DNA of 64,000 nt, from the NCBI GenBank assembly GCA_048526005.1, contig DBFVEH010000021.1, positions 62,001-126,000 on the forward strand. Reading direction: 5' to 3'. A program made the translations under genes and the position numbers. Of this stretch, positions 22,877-31,025 are shown piece after piece. This DNA comes from QALR01 sp900552255 (GTDB taxonomy: Bacteria > Bacillota > Clostridia > Oscillospirales > CAG-272). The notes beneath the pieces were generated by a model. That model was not told the DNA's origin. It saw nothing but the letters and a program-made list of their open reading frames with translations, and did not search any database. Numbering within the stretch: the stretch's first letter is position 1; each line of letters begins with the position of its first letter.

Positions 22877-23782
22877 ATGGGCTGGCTGAATGCTTTGCCG
22901 GGCGCCATTGCTCAGGGGATCATTTGGGGCATTATGGCAATCGGCGTCTACATAACCTATAAGGTGCTCGACATCGCAGACCTCACGGTGGACGGTTCCA
23001 TTTGTACGGGTGCCGCGGTGTGCACGATGCTGGTTATTTCCGGTGTCAACGTATGGCTTGCGATGCTCGCCGCCCTTGCCGCCGGTATGGCGGCAGGGCT
23101 TCTCACCGGCGTTTTCCATACCTTTATGGGGATTCCCGCGATCCTTGCCGGAATCCTCACACAGCTGATTCTGTGGTCGGTCAATCTCAAAATCTTAGGA
23201 AAAGCGAATCAGGCTTTGCCGGCACGTAACTTCTATGTGCTTGTGACACAGCTGAAAAAGACGCAGACGCTTCTGGTTCTTGCCGCGGTCAGCATCGTGC
23301 TTATTGCGGTATTGTATTGGTTTTTCGGAACGGAGCTCGGTTCGTCCATCCGTTCGACCGGCTGTAACATCAGCATGAGCCGCGCACAGGGAATCAACAC
23401 GGATTTCAACAAAATACTCGGTCTTATGCTTTCCAACGGGATCGTCGCGCTTGCCGGCGCGCTGCTTGCGCAGTATCAGGGTTCGGCGGATATCAACATG
23501 GGACGCGGCGCGATCGTCATCGGACTTGCCGCCGTCATCATCGGCGAGGCGGTCTTTTCCCGGATTTCCCGCAATTTCATCGTCCGTCTGCTCGGCGTTA
23601 TCTGCGGCGGCATCATCTATTATATCGTGTATCAGACCGTTATCTTCTTCGGACTTGACACCGACCTTTTGAAGATGCTGTCGGCGCTTGTTGTGGCGTT
23701 CTTCCTTGCGGTGCCATACTGGAAGGGAAAATATATATCGAGCGGCAGAAGGAAAGGGGACGGTGGAAATGCTGGAGCTTAA
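22877..23782 (+). CDS. ABC transporter permease (TrpY-like)
   Basis: A 301-residue membrane protein with eight or nine helices of the branched-chain-permease fold (MAIGVYITYKVLDIADLTVD, GSICTGAAVCTMLV, and the loop GCNISMSRAQGINTDFNKIL that contacts the ATPase). It starts one base after the binding-protein stop codon and its 3' end overlaps the ATPase gene by 14 bases, so the three subunits are coupled. It forms the channel of the importer. Confidence 0.9.
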   Translation: MGWLNALPGAIAQGIIWGIMAIGVYITYKVLDIADLTVDGSICTGAAVCTMLVISGVNVWLAMLAALAAGMAAGLLTGVFHTFMGIPAILAGILTQLILWSVNLKILGKANQALPARNFYVLVTQLKKTQTLLVLAAVSIVLIAVLYWFFGTELGSSIRSTGCNISMSRAQGINTDFNKILGLMLSNGIVALAGALLAQYQGSADINMGRGAIVIGLAAVIIGEAVFSRISRNFIVRLLGVICGGIIYYIVYQTVIFFGLDTDLLKMLSALVVAFFLAVPYWKGKYISSGRRKGDGGNAGA

Positions 23783-24563
23783 AAATATCACCAAAACCTT
23801 TAACGCGGGCACGGTAAACGAGAAGGTCGCGCTCAAAAATCTCACGCTCACGCTGAATGACGGGGATTTCGTCACTGTGATCGGCGGAAACGGCGCCGGA
23901 AAATCGACGATGCTCAACGCCATTGCCGGCGTATGGCGTCCGGATTCGGGACAGATTGTCATCGACGGCAGCGATGTGACAGGCATGCTCGAATACAAAA
24001 GAGCGAAGCTGCTCGGACGTGTGTTTCAGGACCCCATGATGGGGACGGCTGCGGATATGGAAATTGAAGAAAACCTTGCGCTGGCGCGGCGCCGCGGCAA
24101 GCGCCGCGGGCTTGGCTGGGGGATCCGAAGCGCGGAGCGGGAGGAATACAAGCGGATGCTTGCCGAGCTGGGGCTTGGACTGGAACACCGCCTTTCCAGC
24201 AAGGTGGGGCTCCTTTCGGGAGGACAGCGTCAGGCGGTGACGCTGCTGATGGCGACGCTCGTTCGTCCGAAGCTGCTGCTTCTCGACGAACATACGGCGG
24301 CGCTGGATCCCGCGACGGCGTCCAAGGTCATGGCGCTCACGGATAAGATCATCGAGGAGGAGAACCTCACGGCGCTGATGGTGACGCACAACATGCAGGA
24401 TGCGATCAATCACGGCAACCGGCTTATCATGATGCATGAAGGCGGGATCATCTTCGATATTTCCGGCGAAGAGAAAAAGAAGCTCACGATTGAGGACCTG
24501 CTCGATAAATTCAGAAAGCTCAGCGGCACGCAGTTTGCAAGCGACCGCGCGCTTTTGGGATAG
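23769..24563 (+). CDS. ABC transporter ATPase (TrpZ-like)
   Basis: A 264-residue ATPase: Walker A GGNGAGKST near 39, Q-loop VFQDPMMGT, signature LLSGGQRQAVTL, Walker B LLLLDEHTAALDP and switch His in MVTHNMQDA. It drives the importer formed with the two preceding genes. The start at 23769 begins the conserved LELKNITKTF strand and has AGGGGACGGTGG ahead of it. A bidirectional terminator separates it from the convergent cotJ operon. Confidence 0.93.
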   Translation: MLELKNITKTFNAGTVNEKVALKNLTLTLNDGDFVTVIGGNGAGKSTMLNAIAGVWRPDSGQIVIDGSDVTGMLEYKRAKLLGRVFQDPMMGTAADMEIEENLALARRRGKRRGLGWGIRSAEREEYKRMLAELGLGLEHRLSSKVGLLSGGQRQAVTLLMATLVRPKLLLLDEHTAALDPATASKVMALTDKIIEEENLTALMVTHNMQDAINHGNRLIMMHEGGIIFDISGEEKKKLTIEDLLDKFRKLSGTQFASDRALLG

Positions 24564-24570
24564 TATATGG

Positions 24571-24599
24571 AAAAAGACGGCGATACCGCCGTCTTTTTT
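24571..24599. terminator. Bidirectional terminator between the ABC and cotJ operons
   Basis: AAAAAGACGGCG, ATA loop, CCGCCGTCTTTTTT. A and T runs flank both sides, serving both convergent operons. Confidence 0.85.
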
Positions 24600-24604
24600 G
24601 CTTT

Positions 24605-25198
24605 TTAGTCGAATTCCGGATTGTATGCGTAGAAATTCTTGGAGTCCATGTTGTCCTGCGCGACACGCAGCGCGTCTCCGAAGCGCTGATAGTGGGTGAT
24701 TTCCCTCTGGCGCAGGAACTTGATCGGATCGCGCACATCGGGATCGTCCACGAGACGCAGGATGTTGTCGTAAGTGACCCTTGCTTTCTGTTCCGCAGCG
24801 AGGTCCTCGTTGAGATCGGCGAAGAGATCGCCTTTTACGCCGAGATAGGAGGCGGTGAACGGAACGCCGGCCGCAGATACCGGATAGATTCCGGCGGTAT
24901 GATCGACGAAATAAGTATCGAAGCCGGATTTTACGATTTCATCCATAGAAAGATTTCTTGTCAGCTGGTAAACGATCGCCGCGATCATCTCTTGGTGAGC
25001 GAGCTCCTCCGTGCCGACGTCGGTCAAAATGCCGATGATCTCTCCATAAGGCATGGTGTAGCGCTGATTGAGATAGCGCGTGGCCGCGCCCATCTCGCCG
25101 TCGGGACCGCCGAGCTGGCTCATGATGATTTTTGCGTATGTCGGATTCGGGTTCTTGATCTTGACCGGATACTGTAATTTCTTCTCATATGCCCACAT
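24605..25198 (-). CDS. cotJC: Spore coat protein CotJC (manganese catalase-like)
   Basis: The 197-residue protein has the manganese-catalase ferritin-like fold: MWAYEKKLQYPVKIKNPNP at the start, LGGPDGEMGAATRYLNQRY, a metal-ligand helix VGTEELAHQEMIA, and AEQKARVTYDNILRL with DPIKFLRQREITHYQRFGDA. CotJC sits in the inner spore coat and may detoxify peroxide. It follows cotJB by 3 bases in the order cotJA-cotJB-cotJC, as in Bacillus. Its presence is the best sign in this window that the host makes spores. Confidence 0.95.
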   Translation of the reverse strand: MWAYEKKLQYPVKIKNPNPTYAKIIMSQLGGPDGEMGAATRYLNQRYTMPYGEIIGILTDVGTEELAHQEMIAAIVYQLTRNLSMDEIVKSGFDTYFVDHTAGIYPVSAAGVPFTASYLGVKGDLFADLNEDLAAEQKARVTYDNILRLVDDPDVRDPIKFLRQREITHYQRFGDALRVAQDNMDSKNFYAYNPEFD

Positions 25199-25201
25199 AG
25201 C

Positions 25202-25456
25202 TTAATTTGCCTCTCTTTCCCACGGCCACGGTTTGTCGATCCAGTGCCAGTCGTTCATGTCGTTGTTTCCGTAAATCGTTAAGGGACCGAATTTCCCCTC
25301 GTATTCGTCGCGCAGACCCTTGGCGATCGCGCGGTGCTTGTCATAGAAGGCAAGCGCTTTTTTGTTGGTCGGATGTCCGTCCAAATAGAGAACGGTTTCC
25401 AGCGTCGCAAAATCCTCCGCCTGGATGCGGCGGAGCAGCTTTTCTCTTTCGTTCAT
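25202..25456 (-). CDS. cotJB: Spore coat protein CotJB
   Basis: An 84-residue protein matching CotJB throughout: LLRRIQAEDFATLETVLYLD, HPTNKKALAFYDKH and the C-terminal GNNDMNDWHWIDKPWPWE. CotJB is needed for assembling the CotJ layer. The ATG overlaps the cotJA stop by 4 bases. Confidence 0.95.
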   Translation of the reverse strand: MNEREKLLRRIQAEDFATLETVLYLDGHPTNKKALAFYDKHRAIAKGLRDEYEGKFGPLTIYGNNDMNDWHWIDKPWPWEREAN

Positions 25457-25761
25457 CCCATCTTCCTCCTTTGACCATAGAACGGCTTGTCGAGCTCGCG
25501 GAAGAGGGTTCCGGCGGCAAGCGCCTCCTCAGGCTCGTTGAGGTCTCTGAACTCTTGGAAGGGAACGTATGCCATCGCGAGGCTGAGGGGCTGGTTGGAG
25601 ATGGAGCCGCATCCGACCGTATCCTGACTTTGGGCGGCGGCGCTCACATACCCATTTTTCGTGTTCATATATTTGTCACCGGCGGTGGCGCTTGCCGCAG
25701 CCGTGTTGATGCGGTTCTGATATTCAAGCATCCGGCGCGCGGTGTTTCTGGAATATTGCAC
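25453..25761 (-). CDS. cotJA: Spore coat protein CotJA-like
   Basis: The 102-residue protein ends with the CotJA core: LSLAMAYVPFQEFRDLNEPE, EALAAGTLFRELDKPFYG. The first 50 residues form a long Ala/Ser/Thr-rich, Asn-rich extension not found in short Bacillus CotJA. I place the start at GTG 25761 because AAGGAG precedes it by 9 bases; longer ATG frames upstream lack a ribosome site. It is the first gene of cotJABC. No sigma-E or sigma-K promoter was obvious to me. Confidence 0.85.
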   Translation of the reverse strand: MQYSRNTARRMLEYQNRINTAAASATAGDKYMNTKNGYVSAAAQSQDTVGCGSISNQPLSLAMAYVPFQEFRDLNEPEEALAAGTLFRELDKPFYGQRRKMG

Positions 25762-25855
25762 TTGTTGATTCTCCTTTTCATGAATTTTGACGTGCTTTCG
25801 TCTACTTTCATGATATGTATGTCCGTCCGAAAAAGTCAATTTGCCCCCGAAAACA

Positions 25856-25884
25856 TTGACCAAAAACGGAAAACGGGATATAAT
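25856..25884 (+). promoter_or_regulatory. Promoter of the vanZ-like gene
   Basis: TTGACC, 17-bp spacer, TATAAT, 35 bases before the start codon. Confidence 0.8.
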
Positions 25885-25918
25885 AAAGCAGAACTGAAAT
25901 TTTTGACCGGAGATTTTC

Positions 25919-26413
25919 ATGAAAAAACAGATCATGCGCTATCTAATGCTTGTTTTTGCGCTTGCGCTTGCCGCGGCGATTTTTTGGTTTTCCGCGCAGA
26001 ACGGCGAAAAATCGGGAAATTCCAGCGATAATTTGTCGGAAAAAATTTTGCAGATCATCGGCTCCGGAGACGGGGAGAGCGGCGAGGAATACGAACAAAC
26101 AGTGGTCACATTCGGGGCGGTGCTCCGAAAGCTTGCCCATTTCGCCGAATACTTTGCGCTCGGCGCCGCGGTCTGCGGTTTTTTCGCCACCTTCGCCATG
26201 CAGCCGTACCGGTGCGGGCTCATATCCTTTGGGCTATCCGTATTATATGCCGCGTCGGATGAGCTGCACCAGTATTTTGTGCCGGGACGGCATGCGTCCG
26301 TGCTCGATGTGCTGCTGGACAGCGTGGGCGTGCTCTGCGGCGTGCTGGTCATGCTGGGACTTGCAGCACTCGTCCGAAAGAGAAATATAAGAAAGAAAAC
26401 GGCAACAGAATAA
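25919..26413 (+). CDS. VanZ-like membrane protein
   Basis: A 164-residue protein with four membrane helices. The VanZ signature is clear: IFWFSAQNGEKSGNSSDNLS after helix 1, RKLAHFAEYFALGA with its His-Glu pair, and YAASDELHQYFVPGRHASVL DVLLDSVG. The family is linked to teicoplanin resistance in vanA clusters, but most members are of unknown envelope function; no van genes are nearby. It has its own promoter and terminator, so it is a single-gene unit. Confidence 0.9.
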   Translation: MKKQIMRYLMLVFALALAAAIFWFSAQNGEKSGNSSDNLSEKILQIIGSGDGESGEEYEQTVVTFGAVLRKLAHFAEYFALGAAVCGFFATFAMQPYRCGLISFGLSVLYAASDELHQYFVPGRHASVLDVLLDSVGVLCGVLVMLGLAALVRKRNIRKKTATE

Positions 26414-26416
26414 AGA

Positions 26417-26446
26417 AAGGAGCTTGCGTAGCAAGCTCCTTGGTTT
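26417..26446 (+). terminator. Terminator of the vanZ-like gene
   Basis: AAGGAGCTTGC, GTA loop, GCAAGCTCCTT, then GGTTTG. The U tract is weak. Confidence 0.6.
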
Positions 26447-26456
26447 GGGATGTTCC

Positions 26457-26714
26457 TTATGAATTTTTGCCGCCGCTTCCCGTGTCGGCACTGTCGATTT
26501 TCTCCGCGTCGGCGGATTTTGAGGCTTGTCCGGTGGAAGCTTCGGGAGAAGGCGCGGTCTTTTTGCTGCCGTATTCCCGATAAATGCCGACGCCGAGCAC
26601 GATGCACCCGATAAGCCCAAGGCAGACCGCGGCAATCTGATAGAGGTCACTCGGGATGTTGGCGATGATGTTGCCGAAAAGAAGAAAAGCGAACCCGATG
26701 TAAATGTATTTCAT
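26457..26714 (-). CDS. Small two-helix membrane protein
   Basis: An 85-residue protein with two membrane helices (about 2-20 and 24-45) and a hydrophilic, Ser/Ala/Asp-rich cytoplasmic or extracellular tail (YGSKKTAPSPEASTGQASKS). The ribosome site AGGAGG lies 5 bases before the ATG and a promoter precedes it. I do not recognise a family. Confidence 0.65.
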   Translation of the reverse strand: MKYIYIGFAFLLFGNIIANIPSDLYQIAAVCLGLIGCIVLGVGIYREYGSKKTAPSPEASTGQASKSADAEKIDSADTGSGGKNS

Positions 26715-26743
26715 ATTGCCTCCTATGCGAATGATACAACAAT

Positions 26744-26772
26744 ATCATAACATGTTCATATCCAAAATACAA
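26744..26772 (-). promoter_or_regulatory. Promoter of the small membrane protein gene
   Basis: Minus-strand TTGTAT (26767-26772), 17-bp spacer, TATGAT (26744-26749). Confidence 0.6.
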
Positions 26773-26832
26773 TATGCCTCTAAAAAACAAAGTGGAAAAA
26801 ATAAATTTTTCCGACATTTTTTCCAAAACCTG

Positions 26833-26861
26833 TTGACATTTCAAACCAAACGCGATATAAT
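26833..26861 (+). promoter_or_regulatory. Consensus promoter of the structured RNA locus
   Basis: TTGACA, 17-bp spacer, TATAAT. Transcription would begin about 7 bases later, directly at the first RNA module. Confidence 0.85.
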
Positions 26862-26874
26862 AGAAACAACAAAA

Positions 26875-26963
26875 ACAGGCGGGCCGCCGTACGCCAATAC
26901 GACGAACCCTGCATAAGAAGTGTGTACGCGCTATCTTATACAACCGGATGACCGGCGCCCTGT
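26875..26963 (+). ncRNA. Structured RNA module 1 (NiCo-riboswitch-like)
   Basis: An 89-nt module closed by ACAGGCG/CGCCCTGT, with an internal GGG...CCC arm, the string CCTGCATAAGAAGTG, and ATACAACCGG followed by an ACCGG-ATG-ACCGGC hairpin. The four-way-junction layout and conserved strings remind me of the NiCo (czcD) Ni/Co riboswitch. That identification is from memory and unverified; no metal exporter gene follows. Confidence 0.55.
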
Positions 26964-27041
26964 GATTATGATAACACATTTTGACAGGATTTGCAAGAGG
27001 ATTCGGGAATATCTGTTAAAGGTTTTTAAAACAAAAAAAAA

Positions 27042-27129
27042 ACAGGCGGGCTGTGTACTGGCATACAACAGCCCTGCATAAGAAGTGTACGAGGCACTAC
27101 CTTATACAACCGGATAACCGGCACCCTAT
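27042..27129 (+). ncRNA. Structured RNA module 2 (NiCo-riboswitch-like)
   Basis: A second copy with the same strings (CCCTGCATAAGAAGTGTAC, TATACAACCGGATAACCGGC). Its P2 arm is changed but still paired (GGGCTGT with ACAGCCC), which is the compensatory pattern expected of a selected RNA. It lies 79 nt after module 1. Confidence 0.55.
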
Positions 27130-27238
27130 TTGCGGGGGATTCAGTCAAATAAAAAAAGGACGGCGTGCGTCCGGTTTCCGATGAAAAGTTAGTTTTTAGG
27201 GTTCCAAGGGTTTGGAGTTCTCTGAGAGAACAGAAAAA

Positions 27239-27328
27239 CCGCCGGATTCAAGAGGGCTGGCACCCTCAAGAATTTCCGTTTCGGGTGTACGAGGCACCCT
27301 ACTTCGACCGATTACTCGGACCCGGCGG
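27239..27328 (+). ncRNA. Structured RNA module 3 (diverged four-way junction)
   Basis: CCGCCGG (27239-27245) pairs with CCGGCGG (27322-27328) and encloses three hairpins: GAGGG/CCCTC (27252-27267), GGGTG/CACCC (27283-27299) and CCGA/TCGG (27308-27319). It shares GTGTACGAGGCAC with module 2. It looks like a diverged third copy. Confidence 0.4.
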
Positions 27329-27460
27329 CAAAGATAGTATACCACAGATTTCCTTCCATTTCAAGGGGAATATGTAAAATATTTCTTTGCTGTGTATGGT
27401 TCTGCATAAATGCGGTAACGTCCGATTGATAGGTTGAAAAGGTTTATACTTAGGTATTTT

Positions 27461-27522
27461 CCGCGTAGGGATGCAAAAAGGGGTACTCCACGACCCCTGT
27501 GATCCCTGCGCGGTTTTTGTTT
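27461..27522 (+). terminator. Long hairpin ending the RNA locus
   Basis: CCGCGTAGGGAT pairs with ATCCCTGCGCGG (11 of 12), with an inner GGGGT/ACCCC-type stem, followed by TTTTTGTTTT. It would end a transcript of about 650 nt from the promoter at 26833. Confidence 0.6.
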
Positions 27523-27774
27523 TGGAGGAGGCTCACTGGTTACCGACTCCGCGCGCATGCTTTTCCTTCCATTTACATGCGCGCGGGGGCGCCGGCAGTC
27601 AGATGCGCCACTCGCTCAGTTAACATATAGATTTCTGTCACCGGTTTTCCAATGGAAAGCTTTCGCCGGGGGACGTCGTGGCCGATGTCCCCATGCGCAA
27701 AATTGCCATGCTGGAAAATCGATAGGACGTTTGCCGTCCGCGTATGCGGCGGAAAATGACGGAATCACTTAGGA
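27523..27774. other. GC-rich gap with palindromes and no supported gene
   Basis: It contains a perfect 9-bp inverted repeat GCGCGCATG/CATGCGCGC (about 27550-27583) and GGACGTCGTGGCCGATGTCC-like pairing near 27672. I see no supported coding sequence. Confidence 0.4.
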
Positions 27775-27806
27775 ACCGATGCTTTAAAAAGCGTCGGTTT
27801 TTATTT
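27775..27806 (+). terminator. Terminator or attenuator before the 27828 gene
   Basis: ACCGATGCTTT pairs with AAAGCGTCGGT, then TTTTATTTTT. It lies only 22 bases before the next start codon. Confidence 0.7.
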
Positions 27807-27827
27807 TTAAGAAAGGGGAAAAATCAT

Positions 27828-28217
27828 ATGCGACCCGAAAGGGAAGAAATCGAACGCTTTAAAGAATGTCTCTATGAATGGAGCGGCGAATTGCATTTTA
27901 AATCCTGTCTGGATGATGCGATATCGGCCTTTTTCTTAGGTTCTCTGAAAAGCTCGTGTAAGGCCGACTATATGAACGCCTGTGAAAAATACGAGGAAGC
28001 GGCGGCGAAGCTGGAAGAGACATTGACGGACAAGCAGAAAAGAATGTTATCAAGGCTTAAAACCTTACATGGAAACTGCGAGGTTCACCTTCAAAATCAA
28101 ACCTTTGTCCGTGCCTTTAAGCTCGGCGCGAAATATACGTTTGATCTGCTTGCGCAGGAAGAAGACGCCGTGGAAGCCTCCGATGGCGCGGCCGTCCATT
28201 TCCAATCCGGCGCGTAG
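27828..28217 (+). CDS. Hypothetical helical protein
   Basis: A 129-residue, mostly helical acidic protein (MRPEREEIERFKECLYEWSG). It contains a Lys/Glu-rich stretch KYEEAAAKLEETLTDKQKRM and a final helix VRAFKLGAKYTFDLLAQEED. The last helix resembles the FxxGxKxG tail of small DUF6809-type proteins, but I cannot assign a function. The start follows AAAGGGGAA and is just downstream of a hairpin that could attenuate expression. Confidence 0.6.
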   Translation: MRPEREEIERFKECLYEWSGELHFKSCLDDAISAFFLGSLKSSCKADYMNACEKYEEAAAKLEETLTDKQKRMLSRLKTLHGNCEVHLQNQTFVRAFKLGAKYTFDLLAQEEDAVEASDGAAVHFQSGA

Positions 28218-28405
28218 TCGCTGACGCCGCAGGAATTGATTTTGAGCTGCATGATTGGTTTGTCCTTTATAAATTTTGATTTTACAGGAAAATTTATTGT
28301 TGTATTTTTCAGGCTGATATGTTAAACTGAAAAGCGCCGCGCCGCGACGCCGGCATGGGAAGATGAAAATTGGTCGGAAAAAACGAAAATATGAGGAGGT
28401 CATAC

Positions 28406-28867
28406 ATGTATAAGAGCTTAGAGCAGAGAATGGCGCAATCCTATCTCGATTTGTTTCCGGCGTTTATACCGGATCAGGATGCGGAGGTAGGCGTCTTGGA
28501 GCAGGAAGAATTTTATCTGCTGATGAAAAAACTGTATGAACTGGCTTATGACGAACCGTCGCTTTTTGTGCCGGTGCTTCATGAGGACGATGCCTACCCC
28601 ACTCGCTACAAAACAGGTTATGGAAAGCCGGCGCTTCAGGATTTTGTTTTGTCCAAAACAAAAAAATGCAATCAGTGTAGATACTGTGTCCAGACGGATA
28701 AAACGGGAACACGTCCTTTGGCTTACGTGAAAGTGAGCCGTGATGGGAACTCCTATGCTTTGTGTCCATATTTTCCGGGCTATCGCTTTTGTTTTACGAG
28801 CCTTGACGGGGAGACGGCGGATAAAATCATCGAGCGGCTCGATTTCATGGACGGCTTTGCAAAATGA
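28406..28867 (+). CDS. Hypothetical protein with a Cys cluster
   Basis: The 153-residue protein has a central CNQCRYCVQT motif (three Cys near residues 91-97) and CPYFPGYRFCF later, so it may bind zinc or an Fe-S cluster. Other recognisable stretches are YLDLFPAFIPDQDAEVGVLE and DGETADKIIERLDFMD. A strong ribosome site (AGGAGG) fixes the ATG at 28406. I do not recognise the family. A terminator follows. Confidence 0.6.
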   Translation: MYKSLEQRMAQSYLDLFPAFIPDQDAEVGVLEQEEFYLLMKKLYELAYDEPSLFVPVLHEDDAYPTRYKTGYGKPALQDFVLSKTKKCNQCRYCVQTDKTGTRPLAYVKVSRDGNSYALCPYFPGYRFCFTSLDGETADKIIERLDFMDGFAK

Positions 28868-28894
28868 GCGCGGCGGGAGCCGTGTGCAGTAAGG

Positions 28895-28921
28895 AAAAGA
28901 CGTATTCTGACACGTCTTTTA
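28895..28921 (+). terminator. Terminator after the Cys-cluster protein gene
   Basis: AAAAGACGT, 8-base loop, ACGTCTTTT. Confidence 0.75.
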
Positions 28922-29028
28922 AGGGCTTTCCTGTATACAATATTACAAATTTATTTTACAAAAATCAATAGCATTTTTGAGGATTTCATGCTAAACTGAA
29001 AAAAACGATCATGAAAAGGGGAAACCTT

Positions 29029-30150
29029 ATGAAGTGGACAAACAGACAGTATGTGGACCTTATGACATATAACCATCCCGAACGGCCGATGTTTTCCGAG
29101 CTTTTCGGACCGATCGTCGGTCTTGCCGAGGAATGGCGGGCGCAGGGAGCGACGGAGGATCAGATCGCCATGCGCGGCTTTGCGTTTGACTATGTGCCGT
29201 ATTATCAGCTTGGAGACCTCGATTCCGTACATCGACCGAAGGAGGTCGTCCTGGAGGACAATGAACGGTATTACGTCGCAATCGACCATTACGGCCGGCG
29301 TGTGAGAATGGATAAGGGAACCTCGACGATTCCTCTGCCGGAAAACTATCCGGTCGAAACGATGGACGACTGGCTGAAAATCAAGCATATGTTTGAATAT
29401 GATGCGTGCCGCCTTTCCGCGGAGGAAATCGAAAAGGCAAAAAAGCTTCAATCGGAGGGGACGCTCATCAAATCGGAGATCCTCGGTGGTTTCGATATTC
29501 TGCGCGAGCTGATGGGAGAGGAGAACTGCTGTATCGCCTTTTATGAGGATCCCGAGCTGATCTTCGATATCCTGAATACGATTTCCGAGACGAATGTGCG
29601 GGTGCTCTCCGAAATCATTTCCTCCGGTCTTGTCATCGATCAGCTTTCGGTGCATGAGGATATGGCGGGAAAAACCGCTCCGCTCATCGGACCTGCCACC
29701 GTTTCGGAATATATCATTCCGTATTACCTGAAATCGTGGGAGCTTGTAAAGGATGCGGGCACGAAGCTTTTCTGTCAGGACAGCGACGGCAATATGAATC
29801 CGCTGATCGATACGTTCATCGAGGGCGGGATCAACATCTTTTATCCGTGCGAGCCGGCGGGCGGCATGGATATCGTCGCGCTGCGGAAAAAATACGGGCA
29901 GAAGATCGCCTTCCGCGGCGGGATCGACAAGCATGTGCTGCGCCGCACAAAAGAGGAGATCGACGCGGAGCTTGCCTACAAAATGCAGCCCTGCATGATG
30001 GACGGCGGAATCGTTTTCGGTCTTGACCACAGGATACCGAACGGAACGCCGCTTGAAAATTATATCCATTACGTCGACCGCGCAAGAGAGATCCTCGGGA
30101 TGCCGGATTTCCGCACGTCGGAGATGACATGGGGACGCATGGCGTTTTGA
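29029..30150 (+). CDS. Uroporphyrinogen decarboxylase-family protein
   Basis: A 373-residue TIM-barrel protein of the URO-D superfamily: DYVPYYQLGDLDS, the strand with FCQDSDGNMNPLIDTFIEGG, then PAGGMDIVALRKKYGQKIAF and RGGIDKHVL. It lacks the N-terminal signature of true HemE and resembles the cobalamin- or corrinoid-linked methyltransferase branch (MtaA/CmuA-like) common in anaerobes. No corrinoid protein or methyltransferase partner is nearby, so the substrate is open. The start follows AAAGGGG. It is a single-gene unit closed by a shared terminator. Confidence 0.85.
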   Translation: MKWTNRQYVDLMTYNHPERPMFSELFGPIVGLAEEWRAQGATEDQIAMRGFAFDYVPYYQLGDLDSVHRPKEVVLEDNERYYVAIDHYGRRVRMDKGTSTIPLPENYPVETMDDWLKIKHMFEYDACRLSAEEIEKAKKLQSEGTLIKSEILGGFDILRELMGEENCCIAFYEDPELIFDILNTISETNVRVLSEIISSGLVIDQLSVHEDMAGKTAPLIGPATVSEYIIPYYLKSWELVKDAGTKLFCQDSDGNMNPLIDTFIEGGINIFYPCEPAGGMDIVALRKKYGQKIAFRGGIDKHVLRRTKEEIDAELAYKMQPCMMDGGIVFGLDHRIPNGTPLENYIHYVDRAREILGMPDFRTSEMTWGRMAF

Positions 30151-30173
30151 TGCTGCTTTCAAAAAAATTCATG

Positions 30174-30210
30174 AAAAAGAGGAGGACGGAATCCGTCATC
30201 CTCTTTTTTT
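30174..30210. terminator. Bidirectional terminator
   Basis: AAAAAGAGGAGGACGGA pairs with TCCGTCATCCTCTTTTTTT. It lies between convergent genes and overlaps the last codons of the glycosyltransferase gene. Confidence 0.8.
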
Positions 30211-30945
30211 CATCTTGCGAGCGTCACGATAGGCGCCCGCGATATATTTCGGCAGCTTCATCATCCGGCCGATTCGTTTCGGCTCTTTGATGAGGCGATA
30301 GAACCATTCCATGTGCACCTTGATGAAAAATTTCGGCGCACGTTTTGCCGTACCGGCATAGATATCGAGCGAGCCGCCGAGACACGCCGCGAGACGGACG
30401 TGCGTGAGCTTCATCTTGTTTTCATGGAGCCATTTCTCTTGGAGCGGCGCGCCGAGACAGACAAAGAGAATTTCCGCATCAGAGGCATTGATTTTGTCGA
30501 TGACGGCGTCGTTTTCCGCGCCGGATTTTTCAAAGTAGCCGTCGCTTGTTCCAGAGATTTGCAGAGCGGGAAATTTGGTGCGGAGCTTTTCCGCGGCGGT
30601 GTCGGCGACACCGGGCCTGCCGCCGAGGAAAAAAACGGATTTCCCCATATCGGCGGCCATGGAAAGGACGTTTTCCCCGAATTCCACGCCCGCCACCTTT
30701 CCGCGCAGAGGCGTTCCCAAAATCCCCGAAGCCATGACGACGCCCGCACCGTCGGGCAGGATGATCTCGGCGGCGTTGATGATTTCGGAAAGGGCGGCGT
30801 CCTCGATACACATCTGCGCGATTTCCGCATTCGGCGTGACGACGGCGGTGACGCTCCCGCGTGCCAGTGCACCTTTGGCAAGCAGAAGGGCGCCGTCCAT
30901 ATCCACATTGTCGAAACGAATACCGCGTATCGTGATTTTTTGCAT
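30196..30945 (-). CDS. WecG/TagA/CpsF-family glycosyltransferase
   Basis: A 249-residue enzyme with the WecG/TagA core: VVTPNAEIAQMCIEDAALSE, LPDGAGVVMASGILG, VFFLGGRPGVADTAAEKL, LFVCLGAPLQEKWL and GGSLDIYAGTAKRAP. Members transfer N-acetylmannosamine or a related sugar to lipid-linked GlcNAc in wall teichoic acid or capsule synthesis. The start at 30945 follows AAAGGAGAG with 7-base spacing. It stands alone, with no other wall-polymer genes beside it. Confidence 0.92.
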   Translation of the reverse strand: MQKITIRGIRFDNVDMDGALLLAKGALARGSVTAVVTPNAEIAQMCIEDAALSEIINAAEIILPDGAGVVMASGILGTPLRGKVAGVEFGENVLSMAADMGKSVFFLGGRPGVADTAAEKLRTKFPALQISGTSDGYFEKSGAENDAVIDKINASDAEILFVCLGAPLQEKWLHENKMKLTHVRLAACLGGSLDIYAGTAKRAPKFFIKVHMEWFYRLIKEPKRIGRMMKLPKYIAGAYRDARKMKKRG

Positions 30946-31025
30946 GAGAAGCTCTCCTTTCCTGGATGAATTATTGAATGAGCAGGTTGTGAATCGTATG
31001 TGATTTAAGTATTGCCGTATTTTCA

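Noticed and set aside
25919..26413. Glycopeptide resistance from the VanZ-like gene
   Set aside because: No vanA, vanH, vanX or vanS/R partners are present; most VanZ-like genes are unrelated to resistance.
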